From positions 1,860,001 through 1,924,000 of the forward strand of contig NZ_CP038799.1 in NCBI RefSeq assembly GCF_012223425.1: a stretch of DNA of 64,000 nucleotides. The letters are read 5' to 3'. Origin of the DNA: Mycolicibacterium frederiksbergense (GTDB lineage Bacteria; Actinomycetota; Actinomycetes; Mycobacteriales; Mycobacteriaceae). Below, in pieces: positions 7,667-15,798 of this stretch. A program made the translations under genes and the position numbers. Within the stretch, counting starts at the first letter, position 1. Each line of letters opens with the position of its first letter. Under the pieces are notes generated by a model. The model saw nothing but the letters and a program-made list of their open reading frames with translations, did not search any database and was not told where the DNA came from.

Positions 7667-8361
7667 GGTTTGTCAGCTCGGATCACCAGGAGTTCCTCCT
7701 CGCGCCGACCCGGCTGCAGCAGTCCGATGTCCTCCAGCCACTGCGCGCGCGAGTTCAGCACCGGGCCGAACGGAATCCATTCCCACGCAACGATATCGGC
7801 GTCGAGGCCACCTGCGGACAGCGATTCCAGCGTCTTGCGCGGGTCCGCAAACTCCGATTGCACCAGCAGCAGGCTGCCGCCGGGGGCCAACAGGGAAGGC
7901 GCTGCTGCGCAGAGCGGGTCGAGAATCAAGCGTCCGTCAGACCCGGCATCCCAGGCACGCGCGGGGCCCAGACTCGGCGGCAGCGAGGCAGCGTCGGAAT
8001 CGTGCGGGACGTATGGGGGGTTGCTTACGACCAGGTCAAACGGTCCGAATTCGGCCGCGCGGGCCCAGGATCCGAGGTGCACATCGACGGCGGCCCCGTG
8101 CATCTGTGCGTTGGCCCGGGCACAGCGCACGGCCTTGGGGCAGATATCGAACGCGGCCACCCGCGCCGCGCCCTGCGCGGCGGCGTTGATGGCGACCACG
8201 CCGCTGCCGGTACACAGGTCGGCGACCTTGGCGCCGAGCGCCAGCGCAGTCGTGTCCATGACATCGATGAGTAGCTTCGAATCTTCGCGCGGCGCGTAGA
8301 CCCCGTCCGTGACGGCGCCGAGCAGACGGGAATCGGGTTCATATGGATACGCGGTGGTCAC
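7663..8361 (-). CDS. HemK-like class I SAM-dependent methyltransferase
   Basis: A 232-residue protein with a Rossmann methyltransferase core: motif I VADLCTGSGVVAINAA at about residue 46, acidic motif AAFDICP, and the catalytic VVSNPPYVPHDSD at about residue 111. NPPY is typical of enzymes methylating planar amide or amino nitrogens such as HemK/PrmC or MTQ2 on release factors. The substrate here is not established. The start is GTG at 8361. It is coupled to the CDGSH gene by an ATGA overlap. Confidence 0.85.
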   Translation of the reverse strand: MTTAYPYEPDSRLLGAVTDGVYAPREDSKLLIDVMDTTALALGAKVADLCTGSGVVAINAAAQGAARVAAFDICPKAVRCARANAQMHGAAVDVHLGSWARAAEFGPFDLVVSNPPYVPHDSDAASLPPSLGPARAWDAGSDGRLILDPLCAAAPSLLAPGGSLLLVQSEFADPRKTLESLSAGGLDADIVAWEWIPFGPVLNSRAQWLEDIGLLQPGRREEELLVIRADKP

Positions 8362-8568
8362 ATCTGCCTCTCAAGGAGTTCAACGGGCCAGCAACTGTTC
8401 AACGGGCCACCATTGCCGCGCTTGGATGCCCTGGATCAGCGATGACCAAACAACAGCACCGCGTAGACCTCGCAAGATGGACAGTGTGCGCGGGCCGGCT
8501 CGGGCGCGTAATCCCGGCTCTTCCCAGATGAGGGTGTAGGTCGGCCGGGCGCGTCGGTCCGCAGATAG

Positions 8569-8627
8569 ACGTCGAGGTCTCCCGACGATGGAGGTTCCTA
8601 CGCCATCCATCCGAAAGACCTCGACGT
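8569..8627. repeat. Inverted repeat, 12-bp arms
   Basis: ACGTCGAGGTCT (8569-8580) and its exact complement (8616-8627) are separated by 35 bases. The repeat ends at the ISL3-like transposase scrap, so it may be an element end or a hairpin that once controlled the transposase. Confidence 0.45.
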
Positions 8628-8703
8628 GTCCGACGCTACCCCGCCGGCCGGCTTCGGCCGCCCTGACCTGACCGCCTTCGCGGCTCATCCCAATCGACCC
8701 TGA
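8626..8703 (+). pseudogene. N-terminal scrap of an ISL3-family-like transposase
   Basis: The frame from GTG at 8626 reads VSDATPPAGFGRPDLTAFA and stops after 25 codons. This string resembles the amino terminus of actinobacterial ISL3-family transposases as I remember them; the rest of a transposase does not follow in any frame. The 12-bp inverted repeat just upstream could be part of the original element. Recognition is from memory only, so confidence is limited. Confidence 0.4.
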
Positions 8704-8909
8704 TCGGGTCTGCTGACCCCCTCGACGAGAACGCAGCGACATCACAGCCACCCAACCCCGACCGTCCGGGAAGCCGGGGCACGTCACATGGCCTGTGCTG
8801 CGGGCGTGTCGAGTGGGTCGTCCAGGGGCGACGCAGGAGCGTCGACGCGACGTGCTGAGAGGTGGTTCCAACCGAGCGCTAGGACACCGGCTACAGGCAT
8901 GGCGATAGG

Positions 8910-9851
8910 TCAGGAACGGCGTCGCTCCCTGCGCAGGAGGGAGCGCAGAGTCTCGGCGTTCGCGTAGCCGACCCGTAGCGCGATCTCGGCGGAGGTGAGG
9001 TCCGTGGTTGCTGAGAGGTGCCGAGCTCGTTCGATGCGAAGCCGTTGGACGAAGCCGAGCGGAGTGAGGTTGAGCGCCGCACGGACTCGTCGTTCGAGGG
9101 TGCGCCGGCTGGTGCCGAGCGACTGCGCGACGAAGGCGACGTTGAACGGTTCGTCCAGGCGGGCGCGCACGAAGCGTTCGAACTCGACGACGATCGGGTC
9201 CTCGTGCCGGAGATATTCGTAGGCGACGAAGGCCGCCTGCGACGGACGCTCGTCGATGATGAGGAGCTTGGCGACATGTTGGGCCAGGTCGGGGCTGATC
9301 GATCGCACGAGTGAGAGCGCGAGGTCGATGTGGGCGAACGCGGCGCCGGCGGTGACGAGGTTCCCGTCGACCACGACCATGGTGTCGAGATCGAGGGCGA
9401 CGGTCGGATAGCGCTTCAGGAACTCCGGCCCCAGGAACCAGCTGGTCGTCGCCCGCCGATGATGCATCCGTCCGGTCTCGGCGACGGCGAACACGCCGGT
9501 GCACGCCGCGGCGATCCGGGTGGTCGCGTCGTCGAGGCGCCCGAGTGAGGCGATGACCGAACGTGCATCTCGGCTCTGGAGGGCGTCGTGGGTCGCGGCG
9601 GCCGTGAGGGTTCCAAGCGCAGGGACGACGACCACGTCGAACTCTCCGGACTCCGACAGCGGGTGGTCCACCGACAGGGTCATCGATGCCGTCGTGGTCA
9701 CTCGCCGTTTCGGTCCGAGGATGGCGAGTTCGATCGGGTCGATCCGCGGGTCGACATCGCCGCGGGCTCCGTCGGCCACCCGCACGATGTCGATGACCGA
9801 CGCGACCGCCGAACCGAAGCAGCCGTCGATCGCGATCAGTCCGATACGCAT
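8910..9851 (-). CDS. GlxA-type AraC-family transcriptional regulator
   Basis: About 313 residues from ATG at 9851 (MRIGLIAIDGCFGSAVASVIDIVRVA). An N-terminal DJ-1/PfpI-like domain has the ACTGVFAVAETGRM elbow, where many amidases have the nucleophile, and is followed by a C-terminal AraC helix-turn-helix pair with VAQSLGTSRRTLERRVRAAL and SAEIALRVGYANAETLRSLLRR. Such regulators usually activate adjacent metabolic genes. It is divergent from a small antibiotic-biosynthesis-type monooxygenase 107 bp away, the obvious target. The pair sits between transposon and tRNA remnants, suggesting acquisition by transfer. Confidence 0.85.
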   Translation of the reverse strand: MRIGLIAIDGCFGSAVASVIDIVRVADGARGDVDPRIDPIELAILGPKRRVTTTASMTLSVDHPLSESGEFDVVVVPALGTLTAAATHDALQSRDARSVIASLGRLDDATTRIAAACTGVFAVAETGRMHHRRATTSWFLGPEFLKRYPTVALDLDTMVVVDGNLVTAGAAFAHIDLALSLVRSISPDLAQHVAKLLIIDERPSQAAFVAYEYLRHEDPIVVEFERFVRARLDEPFNVAFVAQSLGTSRRTLERRVRAALNLTPLGFVQRLRIERARHLSATTDLTSAEIALRVGYANAETLRSLLRRERRRS

Positions 9852-9958
9852 GGCGCGAACAATAGCAATACTGTCGTATACGCCACTCCCCACCGGCCCT
9901 CGCTCGTCATACGCTGAACTCGCCCCACGAAGAACCCCGACTTCAAGGAGAACCTCTC

Positions 9959-10270
9959 ATGTCCACACCCGCATCACTTCCGTATGCCTTCGTCGCCAAG
10001 ATCGTCGCGGCCGATGGACAGCACGACGCGCTCGCCGATCTGCTCGCCGGCGCTGTCGCACTAGCCAACGAAGAAGTAGGAACGATTGTCTGGTTCGCGG
10101 CTAGGACCCACGCCGACACCTTCTGGATCTTCGATGCATTCCCCGACGAGGCCGCTCGCGACGCCCACGCCAACGGCGCCATCGTCGCAGCCCTGATGGC
10201 CAACCAGCACCTCCTCGGCGCAGCACCCGAGATCCTGGCGGCCGACGTCCTCGCGTCCAAGCTCCCGTAG
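9959..10270 (+). CDS. Antibiotic biosynthesis monooxygenase (ABM) domain protein
   Basis: A 103-residue single-domain protein with the dimeric alpha/beta-barrel pattern of the ABM family: PYAFVAKIVAADGQHDALADLL, then TIVWFAARTHADTFWIFDAF, then HANGAIVAALMANQHLL. Such proteins are cofactor-independent quinone-type oxygenases, haem-degrading enzymes or detoxification proteins; this one cannot be placed further. A strong AAGGAG site lies just upstream of the ATG. It is divergent from the GlxA-like gene and probably under its control. Confidence 0.82.
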   Translation: MSTPASLPYAFVAKIVAADGQHDALADLLAGAVALANEEVGTIVWFAARTHADTFWIFDAFPDEAARDAHANGAIVAALMANQHLLGAAPEILAADVLASKLP

Positions 10271-10846
10271 TCCGCCAACGCACGAGACGATCGCGCCCCG
10301 CCGAGCCGTCGGACCCGACCGCCTCGACACCCGCACCACGTTGACGATCCCCGACGGGCCGATCACGAGGAGGCCAGGCAACACCAGGCGCAAGCCTGGA
10401 GCGGCACTGTTTCACCGGTGGTCATCGAGAGAGCCAGCGCGGTTCCATGGCAGCGCAACTGTGTCAACTTGCCCTCCGTCCCGCGAGGCGCCGTGGGCGG
10501 GTCGTGGTTGCGATCCGTTGCCGTGACGGGAGACGCGTTGCGCGTCGCAGCGATGACGGGTCGTTGGCGTTCCGGGGCGTTGCGTTCGTGCGCGCCGCGC
10601 GTGCGGCATGGAGCATCTCGCTGCGCACACAACGATCGCTGCGCCGACGCACCGTTGACACCTCGCACGTCCAGGTCGCGACACAACGCCACGCTGCGTT
10701 GCCGAGCGGAGCGAGGCCTATCGGCACACGGACAGGATGCCGGCCGCGAGCGCTCAGCAGGCGAGGGGTCCGTCGCAGAGGAGAGCGACGTCGGTGTCGG
10801 GCAGAGCCGTGAGGCCAGCGCATCGCGCGACCACCAGAACCGAACC

Positions 10847-10878
10847 GCCCCTGCCCTGCGTTTGCGCAGGTCAGGGGC
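10847..10878 (-). terminator. Strong hairpin terminator following the tRNA remnant
   Basis: The arms GCCCCTGCCCTGCG and CGCAGGTCAGGGGC pair at 13 of 14 positions around a TTTG loop. It lies directly after the 3' end of the truncated tRNA on the minus strand, where a tRNA terminator belongs. Confidence 0.6.
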
Positions 10879-10988
10879 TGTTCGCCGGAGCCGCCTGTCG
10901 GAATCGAACCGACGACCTAATCACGTCGGCTCTGCGTCTATCGCTTGATGCGCCCACTGGGTGAACGAGCCGCTGACCTGCGCAAACG
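10859..10988. repeat. 16-bp inverted repeat flanking the tRNA remnant
   Basis: CTGACCTGCGCAAACG at 10973-10988 recurs as its exact complement at 10859-10874. The two copies bracket the tRNA fragment, and one copy forms part of the terminator hairpin. This could be a duplicated recombination or excision site. Confidence 0.5.
10887..10920 (-). pseudogene. Truncated tRNA 3' end (possible attachment-site remnant)
   Basis: On the minus strand the sequence contains a complete T-arm (GTCGG-TTCGATT-CCGAC), a variable-loop AGGTC, the acceptor 3' strand AGGCGGC and a TCC end. No matching 5' acceptor (GCCGCCT) or D-arm is found upstream, so this is not a functional tRNA. It resembles the 3' half of a tRNA-Thr, but the isotype is uncertain. 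Such 3' fragments are typical of att sites left by tRNA-integrating elements. Confidence 0.6.
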
Positions 10989-11413
10989 CCGAGCGTGGGG
11001 GACGCTGCCATCCGGTGGTGACCGACGACGACCGACCAGTACCGACCGTTTTACCGGAGTTTCACCGGAGCTCGCGGCGGCGTCGAAGCCGAGCAAGCTC
11101 CATTCTTTAGCTCACCGCGCCTTGCTCCTCGCCGGTCCCGTCGTCGTCGAAGACGTTTCAGTCCCTTGCGGGTCAAGCCGCGCTGCACCTGTTGTTCGCC
11201 GGTCTGGGCGGGCGGCAGGCCACCACCCGCGCGTGGCACGACAACCCGGCTGACCGTCCGGCGCACCGATATCGAGATCACGGGAGCAGAAGCCGTCCGG
11301 CAGTTCCTTGCCGTCTGAATCGCCCGGAGCACGTGGCAGGAGTGCCACCTGTTGCGAAGTGCCAAGAGCCACCCACGTCGACGACAACGAGCAAAATCCG
11401 CGCCGATATTGAA

Positions 11414-11445
11414 GGTTGGCAAATTCGATCTTGAATTTGCCAACC
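11414..11445. terminator. Perfect hairpin, 13-bp arms
   Basis: GGTTGGCAAATTC and GAATTTGCCAACC pair perfectly around a GATCTT loop. No clear upstream gene ends here. It could be a terminator of a lost gene, an operator, or a recombination site. It lies at the transition from GC-rich remnant to AT-rich promoter region. Confidence 0.4.
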
Positions 11446-11709
11446 GATCTTGACTGTCGTCGATTCGACCGATTGACGCATTGAAAAGTCGGAGCCCACC
11501 ATTAAATTGACGGTGATGGAATATATGCAGCCTGCCCGCGCGGCGAATCCGGAGTTTCGCATGAAGTTAACCGTGGCACAAATTACAAAAACCCACTTCA
11601 ACTGGGATGATGGTTTTAGTGAGCACGTCGAAGTATTATCTCTTCGCCCAATTTCGCATCGCACTGATTGAATCTTTTCGCCTCGGGGTACATCTCGAGA
11701 TACCGGTGA

Positions 11710-11725
11710 TGTGACTCGCATCACA
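11710..11725. promoter_or_regulatory. CRP-like binding site
   Basis: TGTGACTCGCATCACA matches the mycobacterial and E. coli CRP half-sites TGTGA-N6-TCACA exactly. It is 41 bp upstream of the first glycosidase start codon. Control of the glycosidase cluster by cAMP-CRP (Rv3676-type) is inferred; whether it activates or represses depends on the transcription start, which is not visible. Confidence 0.7.
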
Positions 11726-11766
11726 ACAATTTTTCCGGTAATTCACGGAAGTTGGGAGAGGACACC

Positions 11767-13626
11767 ATGTGGGGGCAAAAGCAGCGAGCAGCAAATCCGA
11801 TTTGTGCATTCGCAGCACCATTGTTCGCGTTCACGCTGGTCGGCGCCACAGTTCACGTGGTTGCTGCGACACCGCTGAGCGCGTCGCCACAGCAGGACGC
11901 GATGCGGCAGGTATCGGCAGCCGTGTCACTGGCCGCAGCCATCGACACGTCGTCGAACGCCGTTGGCATCGCCGAATCCGAGTTGTACTTCATGACCCCG
12001 GAAGAGGTCGGCGTGGCCCTGGACACCATGCAGTCCATGGGTGTGACCCAATTCCGCATGTTCATCCCCTGGCGAGCGGTCGAGCCCACTCCGGACGCCT
12101 ACAACTGGGCGGACGTCGACAAGGTCATCGACGCCGCCGAGGAGCGCGGCATGGCCGTCCTGGGCGCGGTGACCAGCACCCCCACGTGGGCATCGGACGT
12201 CCAGGACTCCGCATACGGTGCGCCACGCAACCCCGACGACTTCGGCAGCTTCATGGGCGAGCTGGCCGGCCGCTACGGCGCCGGCGAGGGCGATCCCGAA
12301 TCCGCCCGCATTTCCGCCTACGAAATCTGGAATGAGCCACAGAGTTTCGTCTTCTGGTCACCGAGACCCGACCCCGCGGCCTACACCGAACTGCTGAAAG
12401 CCGGCTACACCGCGATCAAGGAGGTCGACCCGACCGGCACCGTCGTCGGCGGTGTGGTCACTGCCGGGCTGACCTGGGGTGACATCAACATCAACCCGGT
12501 CGAGTTCGTCCAGACGATGTACGAGAGTGGTGCGGCGGGGTACTTCGACGCGCTGTCCTACCACCCGTACAACTACGACTGGAAGTTCGGGGACGGTGCC
12601 GGCAACGCCATCTCGGCAGTCGGCCAGCTGGAGGCCATGCAGGCACTCATGGATCAGTACGGCGACGGCGAAAAAGACGTATGGACAAGCGAATACGGCC
12701 TGCCGACCTCCTACGTATCGGAGGCTCAGCAGGCGGAATTCATCGACGATTTCATGGACACCTGGTCCGAGCACGAGGGCACGGGCCCGATGTTCATCTA
12801 CTCGTTGATCGACCGGAACAGTGCGTCGACCGATGTCGAAGACACCTGGGGTCTCTTCCGTGACGACTACACCCCGAAACAGGCCGCCGCGATCGTGGAG
12901 GACTGGATCGAGGAGAACGGCCCCCTACCGTCCGAGGTCCTGCCGCCGATCGACGACATTCCCGACATCGGGGTGCCGACTGCGCCCACTGATCCGGTCG
13001 CCGAAGAGCCGGCCACACCGACAGACCCGGTCGCCGAGGCCGTGGCGAACTGGCAGGCCGCACTGGCCGAGGCGGCCGCGAACTGGGCGGCGGCCTGGGG
13101 CCAGGCCACCACCACCGCGCCCACCACGACGGCGCTGTCGACGCGGACCGCCACCGAGCCCGAGGACGTACCGGCGCAGCACACCGACTCGGAGACAGAC
13201 ACCGGGGCTGCGGAGGCCACCGATACCGGTGCCGATGCCCAGATCGGGCAGCCTGCCACCGCAACGGATCCCGCGCTGGAGAGCGCTGACTCGTCCCGCG
13301 CAGCGCTGGTCGAAGCCACCCAGGCGGAGCCCGCTTCGGAAGCGGACACCGCGGAGTCGGGCACAACGGAGTCGACCGCGGCGGATGCGGCCGACGCCGA
13401 AGAGTCCGATGCCACGGAGGCCGATGCGACCGGGTCCGATACCACCGAGTCGACCGATACCGAGTCGGATAGCACCGAAAGTGATTCGGCGACCACTGGT
13501 TCGACCGCCGGCGGCACCGCGTCCGGGTCGGCTTCCGAGAGCGAGAGCTCGTCCGACGATTCCGAGAGCGAGAGCCCATCCAGCGAGTCCGGCAGCGACG
13601 GATCTTCCAGCAGTTCGGGCGAATAG
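11767..13626 (+). CDS. Secreted GH39/cellulase-superfamily glycosidase with acidic Ser/Thr tail
   Basis: The protein has 619 residues. A hydrophobic export signal spans about residues 10-33 (FAAPLFAFTLVGATVHVVAA), followed by a (beta/alpha)8 glycosidase domain to about residue 385. EIWNEP carries the predicted acid/base Glu190 and WTSEYGLPT the predicted nucleophile Glu309, as in clan GH-A. The closest layout I know is the PslG-like part of GH39, but the polysaccharide substrate is unknown. The last 235 or so residues are low-complexity, rich in Thr, Glu, Asp and Ser, ending in a Ser-rich run. ATG 11767 is chosen over 11752 because GGGAGAGGA precedes it. A CRP-like site lies upstream and a paralogue follows. 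Confidence 0.82.
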   Translation: MWGQKQRAANPICAFAAPLFAFTLVGATVHVVAATPLSASPQQDAMRQVSAAVSLAAAIDTSSNAVGIAESELYFMTPEEVGVALDTMQSMGVTQFRMFIPWRAVEPTPDAYNWADVDKVIDAAEERGMAVLGAVTSTPTWASDVQDSAYGAPRNPDDFGSFMGELAGRYGAGEGDPESARISAYEIWNEPQSFVFWSPRPDPAAYTELLKAGYTAIKEVDPTGTVVGGVVTAGLTWGDININPVEFVQTMYESGAAGYFDALSYHPYNYDWKFGDGAGNAISAVGQLEAMQALMDQYGDGEKDVWTSEYGLPTSYVSEAQQAEFIDDFMDTWSEHEGTGPMFIYSLIDRNSASTDVEDTWGLFRDDYTPKQAAAIVEDWIEENGPLPSEVLPPIDDIPDIGVPTAPTDPVAEEPATPTDPVAEAVANWQAALAEAAANWAAAWGQATTTAPTTTALSTRTATEPEDVPAQHTDSETDTGAAEATDTGADAQIGQPATATDPALESADSSRAALVEATQAEPASEADTAESGTTESTAADAADAEESDATEADATGSDTTESTDTESDSTESDSATTGSTAGGTASGSASESESSSDDSESESPSSESGSDGSSSSSGE

Positions 13627-13635
13627 CACGATCCA

Positions 13636-13670
13636 TCAGCCGGGGCAGGCTATCCGCCTGTCCCGGCTGA
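13636..13670 (+). terminator. Hairpin terminator after the first glycosidase gene
   Basis: The arms TCAGCCGGGGCAGG and CCTGTCCCGGCTGA pair throughout, counting one G-U pair, around a 7-base loop. It starts 10 bases after the stop codon. It suggests that the second glycosidase gene has its own promoter. Confidence 0.65.
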
Positions 13671-13905
13671 CACATGTTCTCCGCTAAGTGATTGCGATCG
13701 AAAGCAGGGGCGAGGTGATCGATCTTTGGTGCAGGTGGCTGGTACCCGCAAACCGCCGCGCGGCTCTCCTGTTCGACGCCTTGCGTCCTGCCCCAGATTT
13801 CGGCCATTTGTGCACGTCATTGACTATTTCTGGAGGCCCCGGGTGGACTAATGTCTGAACTGGCTGAGCTGCCGCCGGCCGATGTAGCCACCGTCGGGAG
13901 TCGTC

Positions 13906-15792
13906 ATGGGCAGACCAGCTCTTCGGAACATCCAGCAACGGACCATCGTCACCGTCTCCTCGGCCCTCGTGCTTGCCACGGTGTGCGCAACCACCGAACA
14001 GCGGCCGACCGTCGACCTGCACGGGTCGTCCCATGCCATCGACATGGTTGCCGCCATCGAGGAGTCGCCCACCACCATCGGCCTCGCCGATTCGAACCTG
14101 GTCCGCCTCGACAACGAGGACCTCATCGACCAGCAGCTCGACATGATGCAAGCGCTGGGAGTGCAGAACGTCCGCATCGGCATCTCGTGGATTTCCACCC
14201 AGTTCAACCAGGACGGCAGTTTCTTCTGGGGTGCCACCGATTACGTGATCAATGAAGCCCATCGGCGCGGGATGGGTGTACTGGGCGTCCTCCACGAGAC
14301 GCCGGCCTGGGCCGGCAGTCCGCCGCTGTCGGGGGTACCGAACCTGGATGCATTCGGCAGGTTCGCCGGCGCGGTCGCCGAACGATATGAGGGCAAGATC
14401 TCCGCACTCGAAGTGTGGAACGAACCGAACGGTCGTTTCTTCCTCAACCCGGTCGACCCCGCCGCCTACACCGGCATGGTGAAGGCCGCTTACGCCGCCA
14501 TCAAAGCCCACGACGATCCTGACGACCCGGAAGATGACATCACCGTCGTTGCCGGCGTGCTCGGCTCAGGCCGCACCCTCGGTGACGACTTCACGATGAA
14601 CCCGATCGATTTCCTGCAAGGCATGTACGACGCCGACGCCCAAGGCCATTTCGACGCGTTCTCCTTCCACCCGTACCACTACGACATCCCGTTCTCCGAG
14701 GGTGAGACGCAGTCGGACTCGCCGATTCTGCAGCTTCGCGCGATCAGGGAGTTGATGGAGCAGTACGGCGATGGTGACCTGAAGGTATGGGCCAGCGAAT
14801 ACGGTCTGCCCACAACACCATTCGATCCCTTACACCCGTTCCTGTACAACTCCCCGGAGAAGCAGGCCGAGTTCCTTGCGGACTTCCTGGCGAGCTGGCA
14901 GCGGGAGGATGGCACCGGCCCGATCTTCATCTATTCGACCAGAGACATAAACTCCGGCAGCACGAGCGATCAGGACAACTTCGGCATCTGGTACACCGAC
15001 TGGACCGAAAAGCCGGCGGTCCAGGTCATCCGGGACTTCCTCGAGGACCTCGAACCCGACAACCCGATCCTCGATGCGATCAGGAACGCCATCAACCGAG
15101 TCGTCGAGATCACCGGCGAGGTGATCAACGATGTGGTCGATTTCGTCGTCTGGGGTGTGGAGGCGTTCATCGACGTGACGGTGTGGGCGGTCAAGACCAT
15201 CGCTGAAGTGACCATCAATGTCGTCGAGGGCATCGCCGACCTGACGTCGAGGGTGGTGCACGGTATCGCCGACGCCATCGTCAACTCGGTGAACTGGGTG
15301 GTCGAGAAGGTCAGGAGTTGCCTCGGTATCGAACCCACCGCGCCGGAGTCGACCCGGGTGATCCCCGTTGCAGCGGCATCGGTGGTCACCGACGTCGCGG
15401 CGGAGACCGACGGGCCGGCTGCGCCGAGCGACCCGGTCGAATCGGACGTCGCCGAACTCACCGCCAGTGAACCTGACGTGACTGGGCCCGACGTTGTCCA
15501 GGCTGACGCCGTCGAGGTCGAAGGCGTCGAAACCGCGGTCACCGAGACCGGCGAGCCTGAGGGCCTCGCACCCGAGGTGACCGACGCTGAGGTGATCGAC
15601 GCTGAGGTCACCGAGCACGAGGTGACCGTGCCGGAGAGCACCGAGACCGCGGAACCCGACGAAGCCGAGCAGGCACCCGCCGAGGATGCCGAGACCGCAC
15701 CCGTCACCCCGCGTGCGCGACAGACCACCACGACGCGGACCGTCAAGACGGCAAAGGGCCCGAGGACCGCAGCGGCCGGTGCGGGGAGGTGA
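13906..15792 (+). CDS. Secreted GH39/cellulase-superfamily glycosidase, paralogue with amphipathic region
   Basis: The protein has 628 residues and is a clear paralogue of the previous gene: a short hydrophobic N-terminus, then a GH-A domain with EVWNEPNG (predicted acid/base Glu173) and WASEYGLPTT (predicted nucleophile Glu298), and the shared FIYS and TDW end motifs. Residues of about 385-472 form a Val/Ile-rich amphipathic stretch (DVVDFVVWGVEAFIDVTVWA and similar) absent from the first copy, which may attach the enzyme to membrane or partners. An acidic Val/Thr/Glu tail and a basic C-terminus follow. It is about 280 bp from gene one and converges on the GH16 gene. Confidence 0.82.
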   Translation: MGRPALRNIQQRTIVTVSSALVLATVCATTEQRPTVDLHGSSHAIDMVAAIEESPTTIGLADSNLVRLDNEDLIDQQLDMMQALGVQNVRIGISWISTQFNQDGSFFWGATDYVINEAHRRGMGVLGVLHETPAWAGSPPLSGVPNLDAFGRFAGAVAERYEGKISALEVWNEPNGRFFLNPVDPAAYTGMVKAAYAAIKAHDDPDDPEDDITVVAGVLGSGRTLGDDFTMNPIDFLQGMYDADAQGHFDAFSFHPYHYDIPFSEGETQSDSPILQLRAIRELMEQYGDGDLKVWASEYGLPTTPFDPLHPFLYNSPEKQAEFLADFLASWQREDGTGPIFIYSTRDINSGSTSDQDNFGIWYTDWTEKPAVQVIRDFLEDLEPDNPILDAIRNAINRVVEITGEVINDVVDFVVWGVEAFIDVTVWAVKTIAEVTINVVEGIADLTSRVVHGIADAIVNSVNWVVEKVRSCLGIEPTAPESTRVIPVAAASVVTDVAAETDGPAAPSDPVESDVAELTASEPDVTGPDVVQADAVEVEGVETAVTETGEPEGLAPEVTDAEVIDAEVTEHEVTVPESTETAEPDEAEQAPAEDAETAPVTPRARQTTTTRTVKTAKGPRTAAAGAGR

Positions 15793-15798
15793 GCCGGG

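Larger units (their letters stand above)
8362..8909. other. Gene-poor interval with transposon debris
   Basis: No convincing intact gene is seen here. The interval contains a direct repeat TTCAACGGGCCA (twice near 8390-8415), a 12-bp inverted repeat ACGTCGAGGTCT at 8569-8580 / 8616-8627, and a short ISL3-like transposase start. Open frames across it on the minus strand are continuations of frames antisense to the GlxA-like gene. It looks like decayed mobile DNA at the edge of an island. Confidence 0.5.
10271..11766. other. 1.5-kb interval without an intact gene
   Basis: The first 600 bases are very GC-rich with only antisense-type open frames. Near 10850-10990 lie a strong hairpin, a truncated tRNA 3' end and a 16-bp inverted repeat. 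From about 11400 the composition turns AT-rich, with a 13-bp-arm hairpin and a CRP-like site ahead of the glycosidase gene. No protein with recognisable family features was found on either strand. The interval is best read as the remains of an integrated element followed by the glycosidase promoter region. Confidence 0.6.

Noticed and set aside
10418..10948. 176-codon ORF in the gene-poor interval
   Set aside because: Composition is Arg/Ala-rich with no family motif, no ribosome site, and it runs into the tRNA remnant.
10887..10990. Complete tRNA gene
   Set aside because: The T-arm and acceptor 3' strand are present but no matching 5' acceptor, D-arm or anticodon stem could be found.
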